From positions 682,001 to 746,000 of the forward strand of contig NZ_CP047491.1 of assembly GCF_009931115.1 (NCBI RefSeq): a stretch of DNA of 64,000 bases, written 5' to 3'. Origin of the DNA: Microbulbifer hydrolyticus. GTDB taxonomy: Bacteria > Pseudomonadota > Gammaproteobacteria > Pseudomonadales > Cellvibrionaceae. The translations under genes were made by a program, and so were the position numbers. A model generated the notes under the pieces. That model was not told where the DNA came from. It did no database searches and saw only the letters and a program-made list of their open reading frames with translations. Position 1 is the stretch's first letter, and every line of letters begins with the position of its first letter. This document shows, one piece after another, positions 25,488-33,309 of the stretch.

Positions 25488-26321
25488 ATGAAGCAGTATC
25501 TGGATCTTATGCGCCATGTGCGCGACAACGGCACCGAAAAGAGCGACCGCACGGGCACCGGTACCCGCAGTGTATTTGGCTATCAAATGCGGTTTGATCT
25601 GGCCGAGGGCTTCCCGCTGATCACCACCAAGAAGTGTCACCTGCGCTCGATCATTCACGAGCTGCTGTGGTTTCTGAAAGGCGATACGAATATCGCCTAC
25701 CTGAAGGAAAACGGTGTGCGTATCTGGGATGAGTGGGCCACAGATGAGGGGGACCTGGGACCGGTCTACGGTTATCAGTGGCGCTCGTGGCCTGCCGCTG
25801 ACGGCCGCCATATCGACCAGATCAGGGATCTGGTTCAGCAGCTCAAAACGCGCCCGGACTCCCGCCGCCTGATCGTCAGCGCCTGGAATCCGTCGGATTT
25901 GCCTGATGAAGGCGTGTCACCAAGCGAAAATGCCCGTGCCGGCAAGATGGCGCTTGCGCCCTGTCACGCCCTGTTCCAGTTCTACGTGGCCGATGGCAAG
26001 CTGAGTTGCCAGCTGTACCAGCGCAGTGCCGACATTTTCCTCGGAGTGCCCTTCAATATTGCGTCCTACAGCCTGCTGACCCTGATGCTGGCGCAGGTGT
26101 GTGGCCTGGAGCCCGGAGATTTTGTGCACACTTTTGGTGATGCCCACCTTTACTCCAACCATATGGAACAGGTTGAGGAGCAGCTTTCCCGTGAGCCTCT
26201 GCCGCTGCCGCAGATGTTGCTCAACCCGGAAGTGCACGACCTGTTTGACTTCCGTTTTGAGGATTTTGAGCTCAGGGGCTACGAAGCCCACCCGCATATT
26301 CCCGCGCCGGTGGCAGTGTAA
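25488..26321 (+). CDS. thyA: Thymidylate synthase
   Basis: Converts dUMP to dTMP using methylenetetrahydrofolate, in the cytoplasm. 277 residues, slightly longer than the 264 of E. coli. The catalytic cysteine is Cys159 in [14 protein letters not shown], and other conserved blocks are [55 protein letters not shown] and [11 protein letters not shown]. The extra length is an insertion of about 13 residues ([13 protein letters not shown]) just before the active-site loop, a variant known from several marine gammaproteobacteria. The stop shares one base with the folA start. Confidence 0.97.
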   Translation: MKQYLDLMRHVRDNGTEKSDRTGTGTRSVFGYQMRFDLAEGFPLITTKKCHLRSIIHELLWFLKGDTNIAYLKENGVRIWDEWATDEGDLGPVYGYQWRSWPAADGRHIDQIRDLVQQLKTRPDSRRLIVSAWNPSDLPDEGVSPSENARAGKMALAPCHALFQFYVADGKLSCQLYQRSADIFLGVPFNIASYSLLTLMLAQVCGLEPGDFVHTFGDAHLYSNHMEQVEEQLSREPLPLPQMLLNPEVHDLFDFRFEDFELRGYEAHPHIPAPVAV

Positions 26322-26839
26322 TGTCCGCGGGGTCGCCGAGACTGGCGATGATCGTTGCCATGGCCAGCAACCGCGCCATCGGCCGTGAGAATACCCTGCC
26401 CTGGCGTATCTCTGGGGACCTGCAGTTCTTCAAGCGCACCACGCTCGGCAAGCCTGTGGTCATGGGGCGCAAGACCTTCGAGTCCATCGGCCGGCCCCTG
26501 CCGGGGCGGCAGAATATTGTGATCACCCGCAATCCCGAGTGGCGTGCCGAAGGCGTGACCGTGGTGGCCTCGTTGCAGTCGGCACTGGATGCCGCGACCA
26601 CAAGCGCGTCGGGCGACGGCGTCGAAGAGGTCATGATTATCGGCGGGGCGGAGATATACCGGCAGGCGATGCCTCTGGCGGAGCGTTTGTACGTTACCGA
26701 GGTGGATGCCGAAGTCGAGGGCGACGCCTTTTTCCCTGCGCTGGACGAAACCTGGCGGGAGGTCAGTCGGGACTGTTACCCGGCGTCTGAGAAGGACGAA
26801 TACAACTACTGCTTAGTCCAGTACGACAGGTTTAAATAA
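26321..26839 (+). CDS. folA: Dihydrofolate reductase
   Basis: Reduces dihydrofolate with NADPH, regenerating the folate oxidised by ThyA. The 172-residue length is usual. Motifs are AMASNRAIGRENTLPWRISGDLQFFKRTT near the N-terminus with the active-site Asp, PVVMGRKTFESIGRPLPGRQNIVITR, and MIIGGAEIYRQAMPLAERLYVTEVD. Its ATG overlaps the thyA TAA by one base (TAATG), so translation is coupled. A stem-loop lies just after its stop. Confidence 0.97.
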   Translation: MSAGSPRLAMIVAMASNRAIGRENTLPWRISGDLQFFKRTTLGKPVVMGRKTFESIGRPLPGRQNIVITRNPEWRAEGVTVVASLQSALDAATTSASGDGVEEVMIIGGAEIYRQAMPLAERLYVTEVDAEVEGDAFFPALDETWREVSRDCYPASEKDEYNYCLVQYDRFK

Positions 26840-26844
26840 AAACA

Positions 26845-26885
26845 ATTTGACTAAAAAATGCCCTTTCGGGTAGTTTTGGTCAAAT
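26845..26885 (+). terminator. Stem-loop after folA (imperfect; possible terminator)
   Basis: Outer arms ATTTGAC (26845-26851) and GTCAAAT (26879-26885), with an inner A-rich/T-rich stretch and CCC-TTTC-GGG at the tip. The whole 41 nt can fold as one interrupted hairpin. No long T-run follows, so termination is plausible but not certain. Confidence 0.5.
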
Positions 26886-26928
26886 GTTGCACAAAGTAGC
26901 CCGCCGCAAATGTGTGCATGAAACCCGA

Positions 26929-26950
26929 GGGTGTTACCTGGGTGTTACCG
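26929..26950 (+). repeat. Two tandem 11 bp repeats upstream of the DUF3450-TonB operon
   Basis: GGGTGTTACCT (26929-26939) is followed directly by GGGTGTTACCG (26940-26950). The 11 bp spacing equals about one helical turn. It lies about 160 bp before the DUF3450 start, in the likely promoter region. It may be an operator half-site pair. Confidence 0.6.
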
Positions 26951-27111
26951 AGCTACACAGGCGGGGCGGTACAGTCAATCGGCATTTGAATAATCAAATC
27001 GGCTGTTTACAATGTGCGGCTCTTAGCTGTCTTCAAACCAAAAACCACCGCGTTGTGGCAGCTAATCCATCGCGACCATGTTGTGAAATATTGAACCCAC
27101 TGGGGGGTCTA

Positions 27112-27894
27112 ATGAAAACCAAGCGATTCATGGCTGTGGCGCTGACCACTGCGCTGTCTGCCGGCGCACTGTACGGTAGCGTAGCCACTGCGGATACACT
27201 CGATACCGTTCTCAAGGTTGGCGAGCAGAAAACTGCTGCTGCCACTGCTTCTCAAAAGCGCATCGACAAGATCGCTCAGGAAACTTCTGAACTCCTGACT
27301 GAGTTCAGGGTTGTGAACAAGCAAATTGACGGTCTGCGCGTATACAACCGTCAGCTCGAAAAGCAGCTGGCTAACCAGCTGGCCGTGATCAAGGACCTCG
27401 ACGAGTCCATCGATCAGGTAACCGTTATTGAGCGTCAGATCCAGCCCCTGATCCTGCGTATGCTGGATGGTCTGGAGCAGTTCATCGAGCTGGACGCCCC
27501 CTTCAAGTTGGCCGAGCGTAAGTCCAACCTCGAAGGTGTTAAGAACAATATGGACCGTTCCGATATCACCGTAGCGGAGAAATTCCGTCAGGTGCTGGAG
27601 CTGTACAACTTCGAAGCCGAATACGCGCGTAAGATCGACAGCTACGGCGACACCCTGAACGTGAACGGTCAGGACCGCGAAGTAAACGTACTGCAGATCG
27701 GCCGTATCGCCCTGGTAGCTCAGACCACTGACTCCAAAATCTCCCTGGCTTATGACAAAGAGCAGAAGGCCTGGGTTGAAGTTGACGCTGGCGAATACCG
27801 TCGCGCCATCATGCAGGGTCTGAAAATCGCCAAGAAACAGGCCACTACCGACATCATGACTATGCCGATTCCGGCTCCGGAGGCTGCGCAATGA
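27112..27894 (+). CDS. DUF3450 periplasmic coiled-coil protein of a TonB-type system
   Basis: 260-residue exported protein. It has a signal peptide at residues 1-27 (MKTKRFMAVALTTALSAG..., cut near ATA-DT), then long amphipathic helices rich in Gln, Glu and Leu (about 35-110) that look like coiled coil, followed by a compact domain. The family is DUF3450, found almost always upstream of ExbB-like genes in marine gammaproteobacteria. ATG 27112 follows GGGGGG at suitable spacing. It overlaps the next gene by 4 bp (ATGA). A role as a periplasmic part of the TonB energy-transfer machine is inferred from context. Confidence 0.88.
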   Translation: MKTKRFMAVALTTALSAGALYGSVATADTLDTVLKVGEQKTAAATASQKRIDKIAQETSELLTEFRVVNKQIDGLRVYNRQLEKQLANQLAVIKDLDESIDQVTVIERQIQPLILRMLDGLEQFIELDAPFKLAERKSNLEGVKNNMDRSDITVAEKFRQVLELYNFEAEYARKIDSYGDTLNVNGQDREVNVLQIGRIALVAQTTDSKISLAYDKEQKAWVEVDAGEYRRAIMQGLKIAKKQATTDIMTMPIPAPEAAQ

Positions 27895-29261
27895 AAACCT
27901 CTATCGCCAAACGCGTCCTAGCTGTTGCTGCCGCTGGCCTGATCAGTGTTTCCGCTGTAGCCCAGGACAAAGCATCTTCCCTGGACCAGCTGCTGAAGAT
28001 GGTTCAGAGCTCCAAAATCGCCGAGTCTGCCGAGCACAAAAAGCGCGAAGCGGATTTCCGTCGCCAGAAAGCCAATCAGGCTTCTCTGCTGAAACAGGCT
28101 GAAAACACTCGCGCTTCCGAAGAAGCCCGCTCTGCGGCGCTGGAGAAGAAGTACGAAGAACAGGAACTGCTGGTTCAACAGAAGCGTCAGCAGCTGGACG
28201 AGCGCCTCGGCTCTCTGAAAGAACTGTTTGGTCACCTGACCTCTACCGCTGGTGACCTGCGTGCCAACCTGCAGACCTCGCTGGTTTCTGCCCAGTACCC
28301 GGGCCGTGCCGAGTTCCTCGATCAGCTGATCGACAAAATGAACTCTGCCACCAAACTGCCGACCATCGCAGAGATCGAGCGTCTGTGGTACGAACTGCAG
28401 CGTGAAACCGTGGAATCCGGCAAGGTTGTCAAGTTCAACGGCACCGTAATCCTGCCCGACGGCGAACAGACCGAGCAGGAAGTGGTACGTGTTGGTAACT
28501 TCAACCTGGTTTCCAATGGCAAATACCTGGAAATGAACGACAGCCAGAAAATGGCCGAGCTGATCCGTCAGCCAGACGGCAAGTACCAGGGCATGGCGTC
28601 TGACCTGCAGGCGGCGACCAGCGGTTTCACTCCGTTTGGTATCGACCCCACCGGTCCTACTGGCGGTTCCTACCTGAAGGCCATGATCGCGAGCCCGAGC
28701 CTCGTTGAGCGCTGGCACCAGGGTGGTATCGTGGGCTACATCATCACTGGTGTTGGTGTGGTTGCGTTACTGCTGGCCATCTGGCGCCTGATCGTGCTGT
28801 CTGGTGTGAACGCTAAAGTGAACTCCCAGCTGCGCTCCTCCACTCCGAACACCAACAACCCGCTGGGTCGTGTTCTGTCCGTAGCGGAAGAGAACAAAGG
28901 TGTCGACGGCGAGACTCTGGAACTGAAGATGGAAGAAGCGGTGCTGAAAGAGCGTCCGGCCATCGAATCCGGTCTGAACCTGCTGAAGATCATCGCCATG
29001 GTAGCCCCGCTGCTGGGTCTGCTGGGTACCGTTACCGGTATGATCATCACCTTCCAGGCGATCACCATCTTCGGCGCGGGCGATCCAAAGGCAATGGCCG
29101 GCGGTATCTCCTCTGCACTGGTAACCACCGTTCTGGGTCTGTGTGTCGCGATCCCGACTGTGCTGCTGCACACCATTGTGAATGGCCGTGCCAAACGCAT
29201 CCTGCACATCCTGGACGAACAGAGTGCCGGTATCGTTGCAGAAAACGCTGAGCGTAAATAA
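27891..29261 (+). CDS. Large MotA/TolQ/ExbB-family protein with periplasmic coiled coil (TtpC-like)
   Basis: 456 residues. A signal peptide (1-25) is followed by a Lys/Glu/Gln-rich coiled coil (about 35-115), a periplasmic domain (about 120-265), then the MotA/TolQ/ExbB proton-channel domain (about 280-450). The channel signature is KIIAMVAPLLGLLGTVTGMIITFQAITIFG, followed by AMAGGISSALVTTVLGLCVAIPTVLLHTI. Vibrio TonB2 systems contain a protein of this layout, TtpC, needed for TonB2 function. It sits between DUF3450 and ordinary ExbB, with a 4 bp overlap upstream and 14 bp downstream. Confidence 0.9.
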   Translation: MKTSIAKRVLAVAAAGLISVSAVAQDKASSLDQLLKMVQSSKIAESAEHKKREADFRRQKANQASLLKQAENTRASEEARSAALEKKYEEQELLVQQKRQQLDERLGSLKELFGHLTSTAGDLRANLQTSLVSAQYPGRAEFLDQLIDKMNSATKLPTIAEIERLWYELQRETVESGKVVKFNGTVILPDGEQTEQEVVRVGNFNLVSNGKYLEMNDSQKMAELIRQPDGKYQGMASDLQAATSGFTPFGIDPTGPTGGSYLKAMIASPSLVERWHQGGIVGYIITGVGVVALLLAIWRLIVLSGVNAKVNSQLRSSTPNTNNPLGRVLSVAEENKGVDGETLELKMEEAVLKERPAIESGLNLLKIIAMVAPLLGLLGTVTGMIITFQAITIFGAGDPKAMAGGISSALVTTVLGLCVAIPTVLLHTIVNGRAKRILHILDEQSAGIVAENAERK

Positions 29262-29275
29262 GAGGAGGCGGCAAC

Positions 29276-29803
29276 ATGCACGCATTAAATGACGCATGGG
29301 CCGCCGTCAACGCCTTTATGGCGTCGGGCGGGCCAGTACTACTTCTGATCGCCGGCCTGACCTTCTTCATGTGGACGCTGATTTTCGAGCGGTTCTTTTA
29401 CTTCAAAGGCAGCCTGAAACGCGATGTTCAGGGTGCTGTGGACACCTGGGAAGCGCGCCCTGAGCGCAAATCCTGGGGTGCCCACCAGATCCGCTACGCA
29501 CTGGTTTCCCGGGTATCCGAGAAGATTCAGAGCAATATGGACATGATTCAGACTTGTGTCGCCCTCGCGCCGTTGTTCGGCCTGCTGGGTACCGTCTGGG
29601 GCATGATCAACGTGTTCGAGGTTCTCGCAATTACCGGCGGTGGTGATGCCAAGCAAATGGCCAGCGGTGTATCCATGGCCACCATCCCGACAATGGCGGG
29701 CATGGTGACCGCACTGTCTGGGGTATTTGCCAATACCTACATCACTCGTACTGCAGAGCGTGAAACCCAGCTGCTGGAAGACCATCTGACGATGGACCAC
29801 TGA
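29276..29803 (+). CDS. exbB: ExbB-type proton channel subunit
   Basis: 175-residue inner-membrane protein of the MotA/TolQ/ExbB family, which with ExbD turns the proton gradient into force on TonB. Three membrane helices are visible: about 17-37, 85-110 (VALAPLFGLLGTVWGMINVFEVLAI), and 125-148 (SMATIPTMAGMVTALSGVFANTYI). ATG 29276 has AGAGGAGG upstream at good spacing. It is shorter than E. coli ExbB and resembles ExbB2 of Vibrio. It is the second channel-type protein of the cluster, and about 155 bp separate it from exbD. Confidence 0.93.
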   Translation: MHALNDAWAAVNAFMASGGPVLLLIAGLTFFMWTLIFERFFYFKGSLKRDVQGAVDTWEARPERKSWGAHQIRYALVSRVSEKIQSNMDMIQTCVALAPLFGLLGTVWGMINVFEVLAITGGGDAKQMASGVSMATIPTMAGMVTALSGVFANTYITRTAERETQLLEDHLTMDH

Positions 29804-29958
29804 CGGCACCACAATGACGCGACCGGTCAGTCTCTGAAAGGGCTGCTGGAAGCCGAGAAGGTTTAGCCAATTCGGGGAGCTTTCACTATCAATACATTTG
29901 AGGTGAAAGCTCCACAGGGCCAAATCTCGCTATTAGCATTTCGCTAGAGAGAGTTGCA

Positions 29959-30360
29959 ATGAGCAGAAGAAACAATACGGCTGAAGAAGAAGGACAAGCG
30001 ATTGACCTCACGCCCATGCTGGACGTGGTGTTCATCATGCTGATCTTCTTCATCGTCACCGCAACCTTTATCAAGGAACCGGGCATTGACGTTCTGAAGC
30101 CGGAAGCGACAACCGCTGATCTCAAAGCCGCCTCTATTCTGGTAGCGATTAACGACAACAACGAAATCTGGATTGCCAAAGAGCTGGTAGACGATCGCCT
30201 GGTGAAAAACACCCTGGAGCGTCTCTATGCAGAAAACCCGAAAGGGTGGTTGGTAATTCAGCCCGATAAGAAGGCAAGTATCGAGAAGGTTGCCCTGATC
30301 GCGGACGCGGCCAGGAAGATCGGAATCGAGAAAGTGTCGGTCGCTACAGAGAAGAGTTAA
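29959..30360 (+). CDS. exbD: ExbD-type biopolymer transport protein
   Basis: 133-residue single-pass inner-membrane protein. The transmembrane helix LDVVFIMLIFFIVTATFI includes Asp22, equivalent to the protonatable aspartate of ExbD/TolR. The C-terminal periplasmic domain has the usual form (ILVAINDNNEIWIAKELVDD ... KGWLVIQPDKKASIEKVALIADAARKIG). It works with the ExbB channel and TonB. The gap to tonB is only 5 bp. Confidence 0.94.
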   Translation: MSRRNNTAEEEGQAIDLTPMLDVVFIMLIFFIVTATFIKEPGIDVLKPEATTADLKAASILVAINDNNEIWIAKELVDDRLVKNTLERLYAENPKGWLVIQPDKKASIEKVALIADAARKIGIEKVSVATEKS

Positions 30361-30365
30361 CAGCT

Positions 30366-30986
30366 ATGAACCCGGTAAGACTAGTAGGGGCAGGTGCGCT
30401 GGCGGTAGCCACGACTTTCGCCCTGATCTTCACCATGCATCAGCTGATCGAAGCCAACATGAAAGCTCCTGATGAAGAGGAGCAGATCAAAGTGGCCGAC
30501 GTCGTGATGCCGGAGACGAAGATCGAAACCAAATACGATACCAGCAAACCGGATAAGCCCGACGAGCCCGAGCAGCCGCCGCCCGAAATGCCGGAGCCGG
30601 AGTTTGACCAGCCGGATGTGGACAATGCCCTGAACATGTCTGCGCCTGCGGCCAACGCCGACCTGAAGGTGGGTGGTATTGGTGGTTTCGCCACTGAAGG
30701 TGATTACCTGCCAATCGTAAAGGTTCAGCCCCAGTATCCCCGTCGCGCACTGCAGCGCGGTATCGAAGGCTGGGTAGTCGTGGAATACACGGTGACCAAG
30801 AACGGTTCTGTACGGGACCCGCGTGTAGTGGAAGCTTTCACCAAAGACGGCAACCCCACTACGATCTTCAATAGCGCTGCGGTGAAGTCTGCGCTGAAGT
30901 ACAAGTACAAGCCGCGGGTTGTTGATGGCGAGCCGATTGAAGTTCCTGGTGTAAAAACCAAGATCAGCTTCAATATGGCGCAATAA
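30366..30986 (+). CDS. tonB: TonB energy transducer (first copy)
   Basis: 206 residues. One N-terminal membrane helix (about 7-27) is followed by an acidic then Pro/Glu-rich linker (DKPDEPEQPPPEMPEPEFDQPD) and a C-terminal TonB domain at about 115-206 (YPRRALQRGIEGWVVVEYTVTKNGSV...YKYKPRVVDGEPIEVPGVKTKISF). It transmits energy to TonB-dependent outer-membrane receptors. The linker is short, as in TonB2-type proteins. It shares its C-terminal domain closely with the separate TonB at 32561-33226. Confidence 0.94.
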   Translation: MNPVRLVGAGALAVATTFALIFTMHQLIEANMKAPDEEEQIKVADVVMPETKIETKYDTSKPDKPDEPEQPPPEMPEPEFDQPDVDNALNMSAPAANADLKVGGIGGFATEGDYLPIVKVQPQYPRRALQRGIEGWVVVEYTVTKNGSVRDPRVVEAFTKDGNPTTIFNSAAVKSALKYKYKPRVVDGEPIEVPGVKTKISFNMAQ

Positions 30987-31000
30987 GTTAGGGGACGCAT

Positions 31001-32335
31001 ATGAACATGACGACCGTGACGAAAGGTTTATCCAAGCTCGTCCTGCGCACGTCCGTGGCGCTGCCCCTGGTGCTGGCCCCGGCAGTAAGCGTTACCGTGC
31101 TGGAAGCGGTGGGTGTATCCGCTTCTTTTGCCCAGTCCCAAGCGGCTGAACAAAAGACGCGCAAAACCCCATCCATGCGTGAAAGTGCCTTCAAATACCT
31201 GGGCAAGGCCCAGGAAGCCGCTGACGCCGGAAAATGGCAGGAAGCACTGGCTGCGTTGAGGGAGATGGAAGCGGGTAAAAGTAAGCTGAACGGTTATGAA
31301 ACCGCTCAGATGTACTACTTCTACGGCTTTGTCTACTACAGCATGGAGAAGTATCCGCAGGCGATTAACTACTACAAGCAGGTACTGCAGCAGGGTGAAG
31401 AAAACCTGCCGGTAGCTCTGGAAGTAGGCACCCTGCTGACCATCGCCCAGCTGTATTTCGTAACCGAAGACTACAAGCAGGCTCTGGTTTACCTGAACAG
31501 GTGGTTTGCACTTGCTGACAACGTAACGGCGGATTCTTACGCCCTGCGTGCTCAGGCTTATCATCAGGTGGGTAACGCCAAAAATGCGATGGCTGATATC
31601 ACCAAGGCCATTTCCATGTACGAGCAGGATGGCAAGACCCCCAAGGAAAACTGGTTCCAGCTGCAGCGCTACTTCTACTATGAGCAGAATGACTACAAAA
31701 ACGTAGCTAAAGTGCTCGAGAAGCTGGTGAAGTACTACCCGAAAGGCGAGTACTACAGGCAGTTGGCAGGCATGTATGGCGAGCTCAAGCGTGAAGACGA
31801 CATGCTTCACATGATGGAAGCTGCCTACGTGGCCGGTGCCTTGCAGAAAGAGAAAGAGCTGTTGAACATGGCCTATCTCTTTATGGGTGCTGAGATGCCG
31901 TACAAGGGTGCCAAAGTCATCGACAAGGGCATCAAAGAGAAGAAGATCAAGCGGACCTCGAAAAATCTGGAAACCCTGGCTCAGGCTTACCAGATGGCTC
32001 AGGAGCTGCAGAAGTCGATTCCCGAGTTGGAAGCTGCTGCCAGCATGTCCGACAAGGGCGATCTTTACTCTCGCCTGGCCAGTATTTACCTGGACCTGGA
32101 TGACAACAAGAAAGCCATTGATATGGGCGCAAAGGCGCTGAAAAAGGGCGGTATCAAACGTCCTGATCAGCTCTATATTGTTCTCGGTATGGCGAATGCC
32201 AACCTGAAGAAGTATGACACTTCGCTGAAGTACCTCGAGAAAGCGGTCGATGACAAGCGTTCCGAGAAATTTGCCAAGCAGTGGATTACTTTTGTCAAAG
32301 CAGAGCAGGAGCGGGAGAAGCAGCTGGCAATGTAA
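31001..32335 (+). CDS. Tetratricopeptide-repeat protein of the TonB operon
   Basis: 444 residues with an N-terminal hydrophobic export segment (about 15-47, ending near SFAQSQ) and helical repeats through the rest. Recognisable TPR units include ALRE..., YYFYGFVYYSMEKYPQAINYYKQVLQ, QLYFVTEDYKQALVYLNRWF, RAQAYHQVGNAKNAMADITKAISMY and SRLASIYLDLDDNKKAIDMGAKAL. It is probably periplasmic. It is the last gene of the DUF3450-ExbB-ExbD-TonB series, 14 bp after tonB and before a strong terminator. Function as a scaffold for the TonB machine is inferred from this fixed context. Confidence 0.88.
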   Translation: MNMTTVTKGLSKLVLRTSVALPLVLAPAVSVTVLEAVGVSASFAQSQAAEQKTRKTPSMRESAFKYLGKAQEAADAGKWQEALAALREMEAGKSKLNGYETAQMYYFYGFVYYSMEKYPQAINYYKQVLQQGEENLPVALEVGTLLTIAQLYFVTEDYKQALVYLNRWFALADNVTADSYALRAQAYHQVGNAKNAMADITKAISMYEQDGKTPKENWFQLQRYFYYEQNDYKNVAKVLEKLVKYYPKGEYYRQLAGMYGELKREDDMLHMMEAAYVAGALQKEKELLNMAYLFMGAEMPYKGAKVIDKGIKEKKIKRTSKNLETLAQAYQMAQELQKSIPELEAAASMSDKGDLYSRLASIYLDLDDNKKAIDMGAKALKKGGIKRPDQLYIVLGMANANLKKYDTSLKYLEKAVDDKRSEKFAKQWITFVKAEQEREKQLAM

Positions 32336-32358
32336 GCCACTTGTTTGTTCTGACCCAG

Positions 32359-32388
32359 AAAAGGCCGCACAGTGTGCGGCCTTTTTTT
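32359..32388 (+). terminator. Rho-independent terminator ending the TonB operon
   Basis: Stem AAAAGGCCGCAC / GTGCGGCCTTTT with an AGT loop, followed by more T. It lies 23 bp after the TPR gene stop and separates the operon from the second TonB gene. Confidence 0.95.
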
Positions 32389-32560
32389 ATGCCTGAAATT
32401 TGTCTGTTTTGGCGTTTGCATGATCAATAAATGGGAATTATTTGCATATTCGCCAAATTCGACTAAATACTGAAAGTAGCTGATCAGCTTTCCACTGTAC
32501 CCACTTACTCGTATGTGGGCGCGAACAATCAACACCTGAAAATAAAAAGGAGAGGTGTTT

Positions 32561-33226
32561 ATGGGACAGGCTTATCCGCTAGATTCCATTTCCCAATTAT
32601 CCAACCGGCAATTTTCCATTCCGTTAAGGACGGTAACGTTGTTGCGTAACGGCGCTTTTGCCCTGGGTGCTACCGGCTTGCTGCTGTTCGGTATGACACA
32701 GCTCATTGCCACGGATTATCAGGCTCCTCCGGAGGCTTTGCCGCCCAAGGTGGCGCCTATCCATATGCCAGAAGTGAAGCCCACGGTGCATAGGAAGGAG
32801 CCAGTCAAGAAGCCACAGGAGCTGCCGCCCCCCATGCAACCTGTGACGGTCGACCGCCGCGTGGAGCCGGGGGACATACCGATATCGTTTGAGCCGCCGG
32901 TGGTGACGAAGAGAAAGTTGGGGCCTGCTATCGTCAGTTCGGACCCGCTGCCAATTTATAAGCCGGCGCCGAGTTACCCGCGTCGCGCACTGGCCAGGGG
33001 TATCGAAGGATATGTGGTGGTGGAGTTCACCATTAGCAAAAATGGCAGTGTGAAAAACCCCAGCGTTGTTGGAGGCTACGACGGTAGCGGCGCACCGACG
33101 GATATTTTCAATTCCGCAGCGCTGAATGCCGTAGAGCGGTTTAAATACCGGCCTTTGCTGTCTGAGGGGCAACCGGTGGAGAAGCACGGCGTGCGCAACC
33201 GAATCACGTTCAAAATGGCCGAATAA
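32561..33226 (+). CDS. TonB energy transducer (second, separately transcribed copy)
   Basis: 221 residues. A longer cytoplasmic N-terminus (about 1-25) is followed by one membrane helix (about 28-50), a Pro/Lys/Val-rich periplasmic linker (VAPIHMPEVKPTVHRKEPVKKPQ), and a TonB C-terminal domain with PSYPRRALARGIEGYVVVEFTISKNGSVKNPSVVGG. This matches the first TonB of the neighbouring operon closely in the C-terminal domain but not in the linker. AAGGAGAGG lies right before ATG 32561, so I prefer it to GTG 32555. It has its own terminators on both sides, so it can be expressed without ExbB and ExbD. Duplication within the locus is the simplest origin. Confidence 0.9.
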   Translation: MGQAYPLDSISQLSNRQFSIPLRTVTLLRNGAFALGATGLLLFGMTQLIATDYQAPPEALPPKVAPIHMPEVKPTVHRKEPVKKPQELPPPMQPVTVDRRVEPGDIPISFEPPVVTKRKLGPAIVSSDPLPIYKPAPSYPRRALARGIEGYVVVEFTISKNGSVKNPSVVGGYDGSGAPTDIFNSAALNAVERFKYRPLLSEGQPVEKHGVRNRITFKMAE

Positions 33227-33246
33227 CGGGAGAGGTCATTGGATAA

Positions 33247-33277
33247 AAAAATAGCGGGCAACTTGCCCGCTATTTTT
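33247..33277. terminator. Bidirectional terminator between second tonB and ilvD
   Basis: Perfect stem AAAAATAGCGGGCA / TGCCCGCTATTTTT with an ACT loop, between convergent genes. A- and T-runs on both sides allow termination in both directions. Confidence 0.94.
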
Positions 33278-33309
33278 ATTTGGCACCGGCCGCTGGATCG
33301 AAGACCAGG

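Noticed and set aside
25900..25945. Thymidylate synthase insertion as a novel fusion
   Set aside because: Similar short insertions before the catalytic cysteine are known in thyA of other marine gammaproteobacteria.
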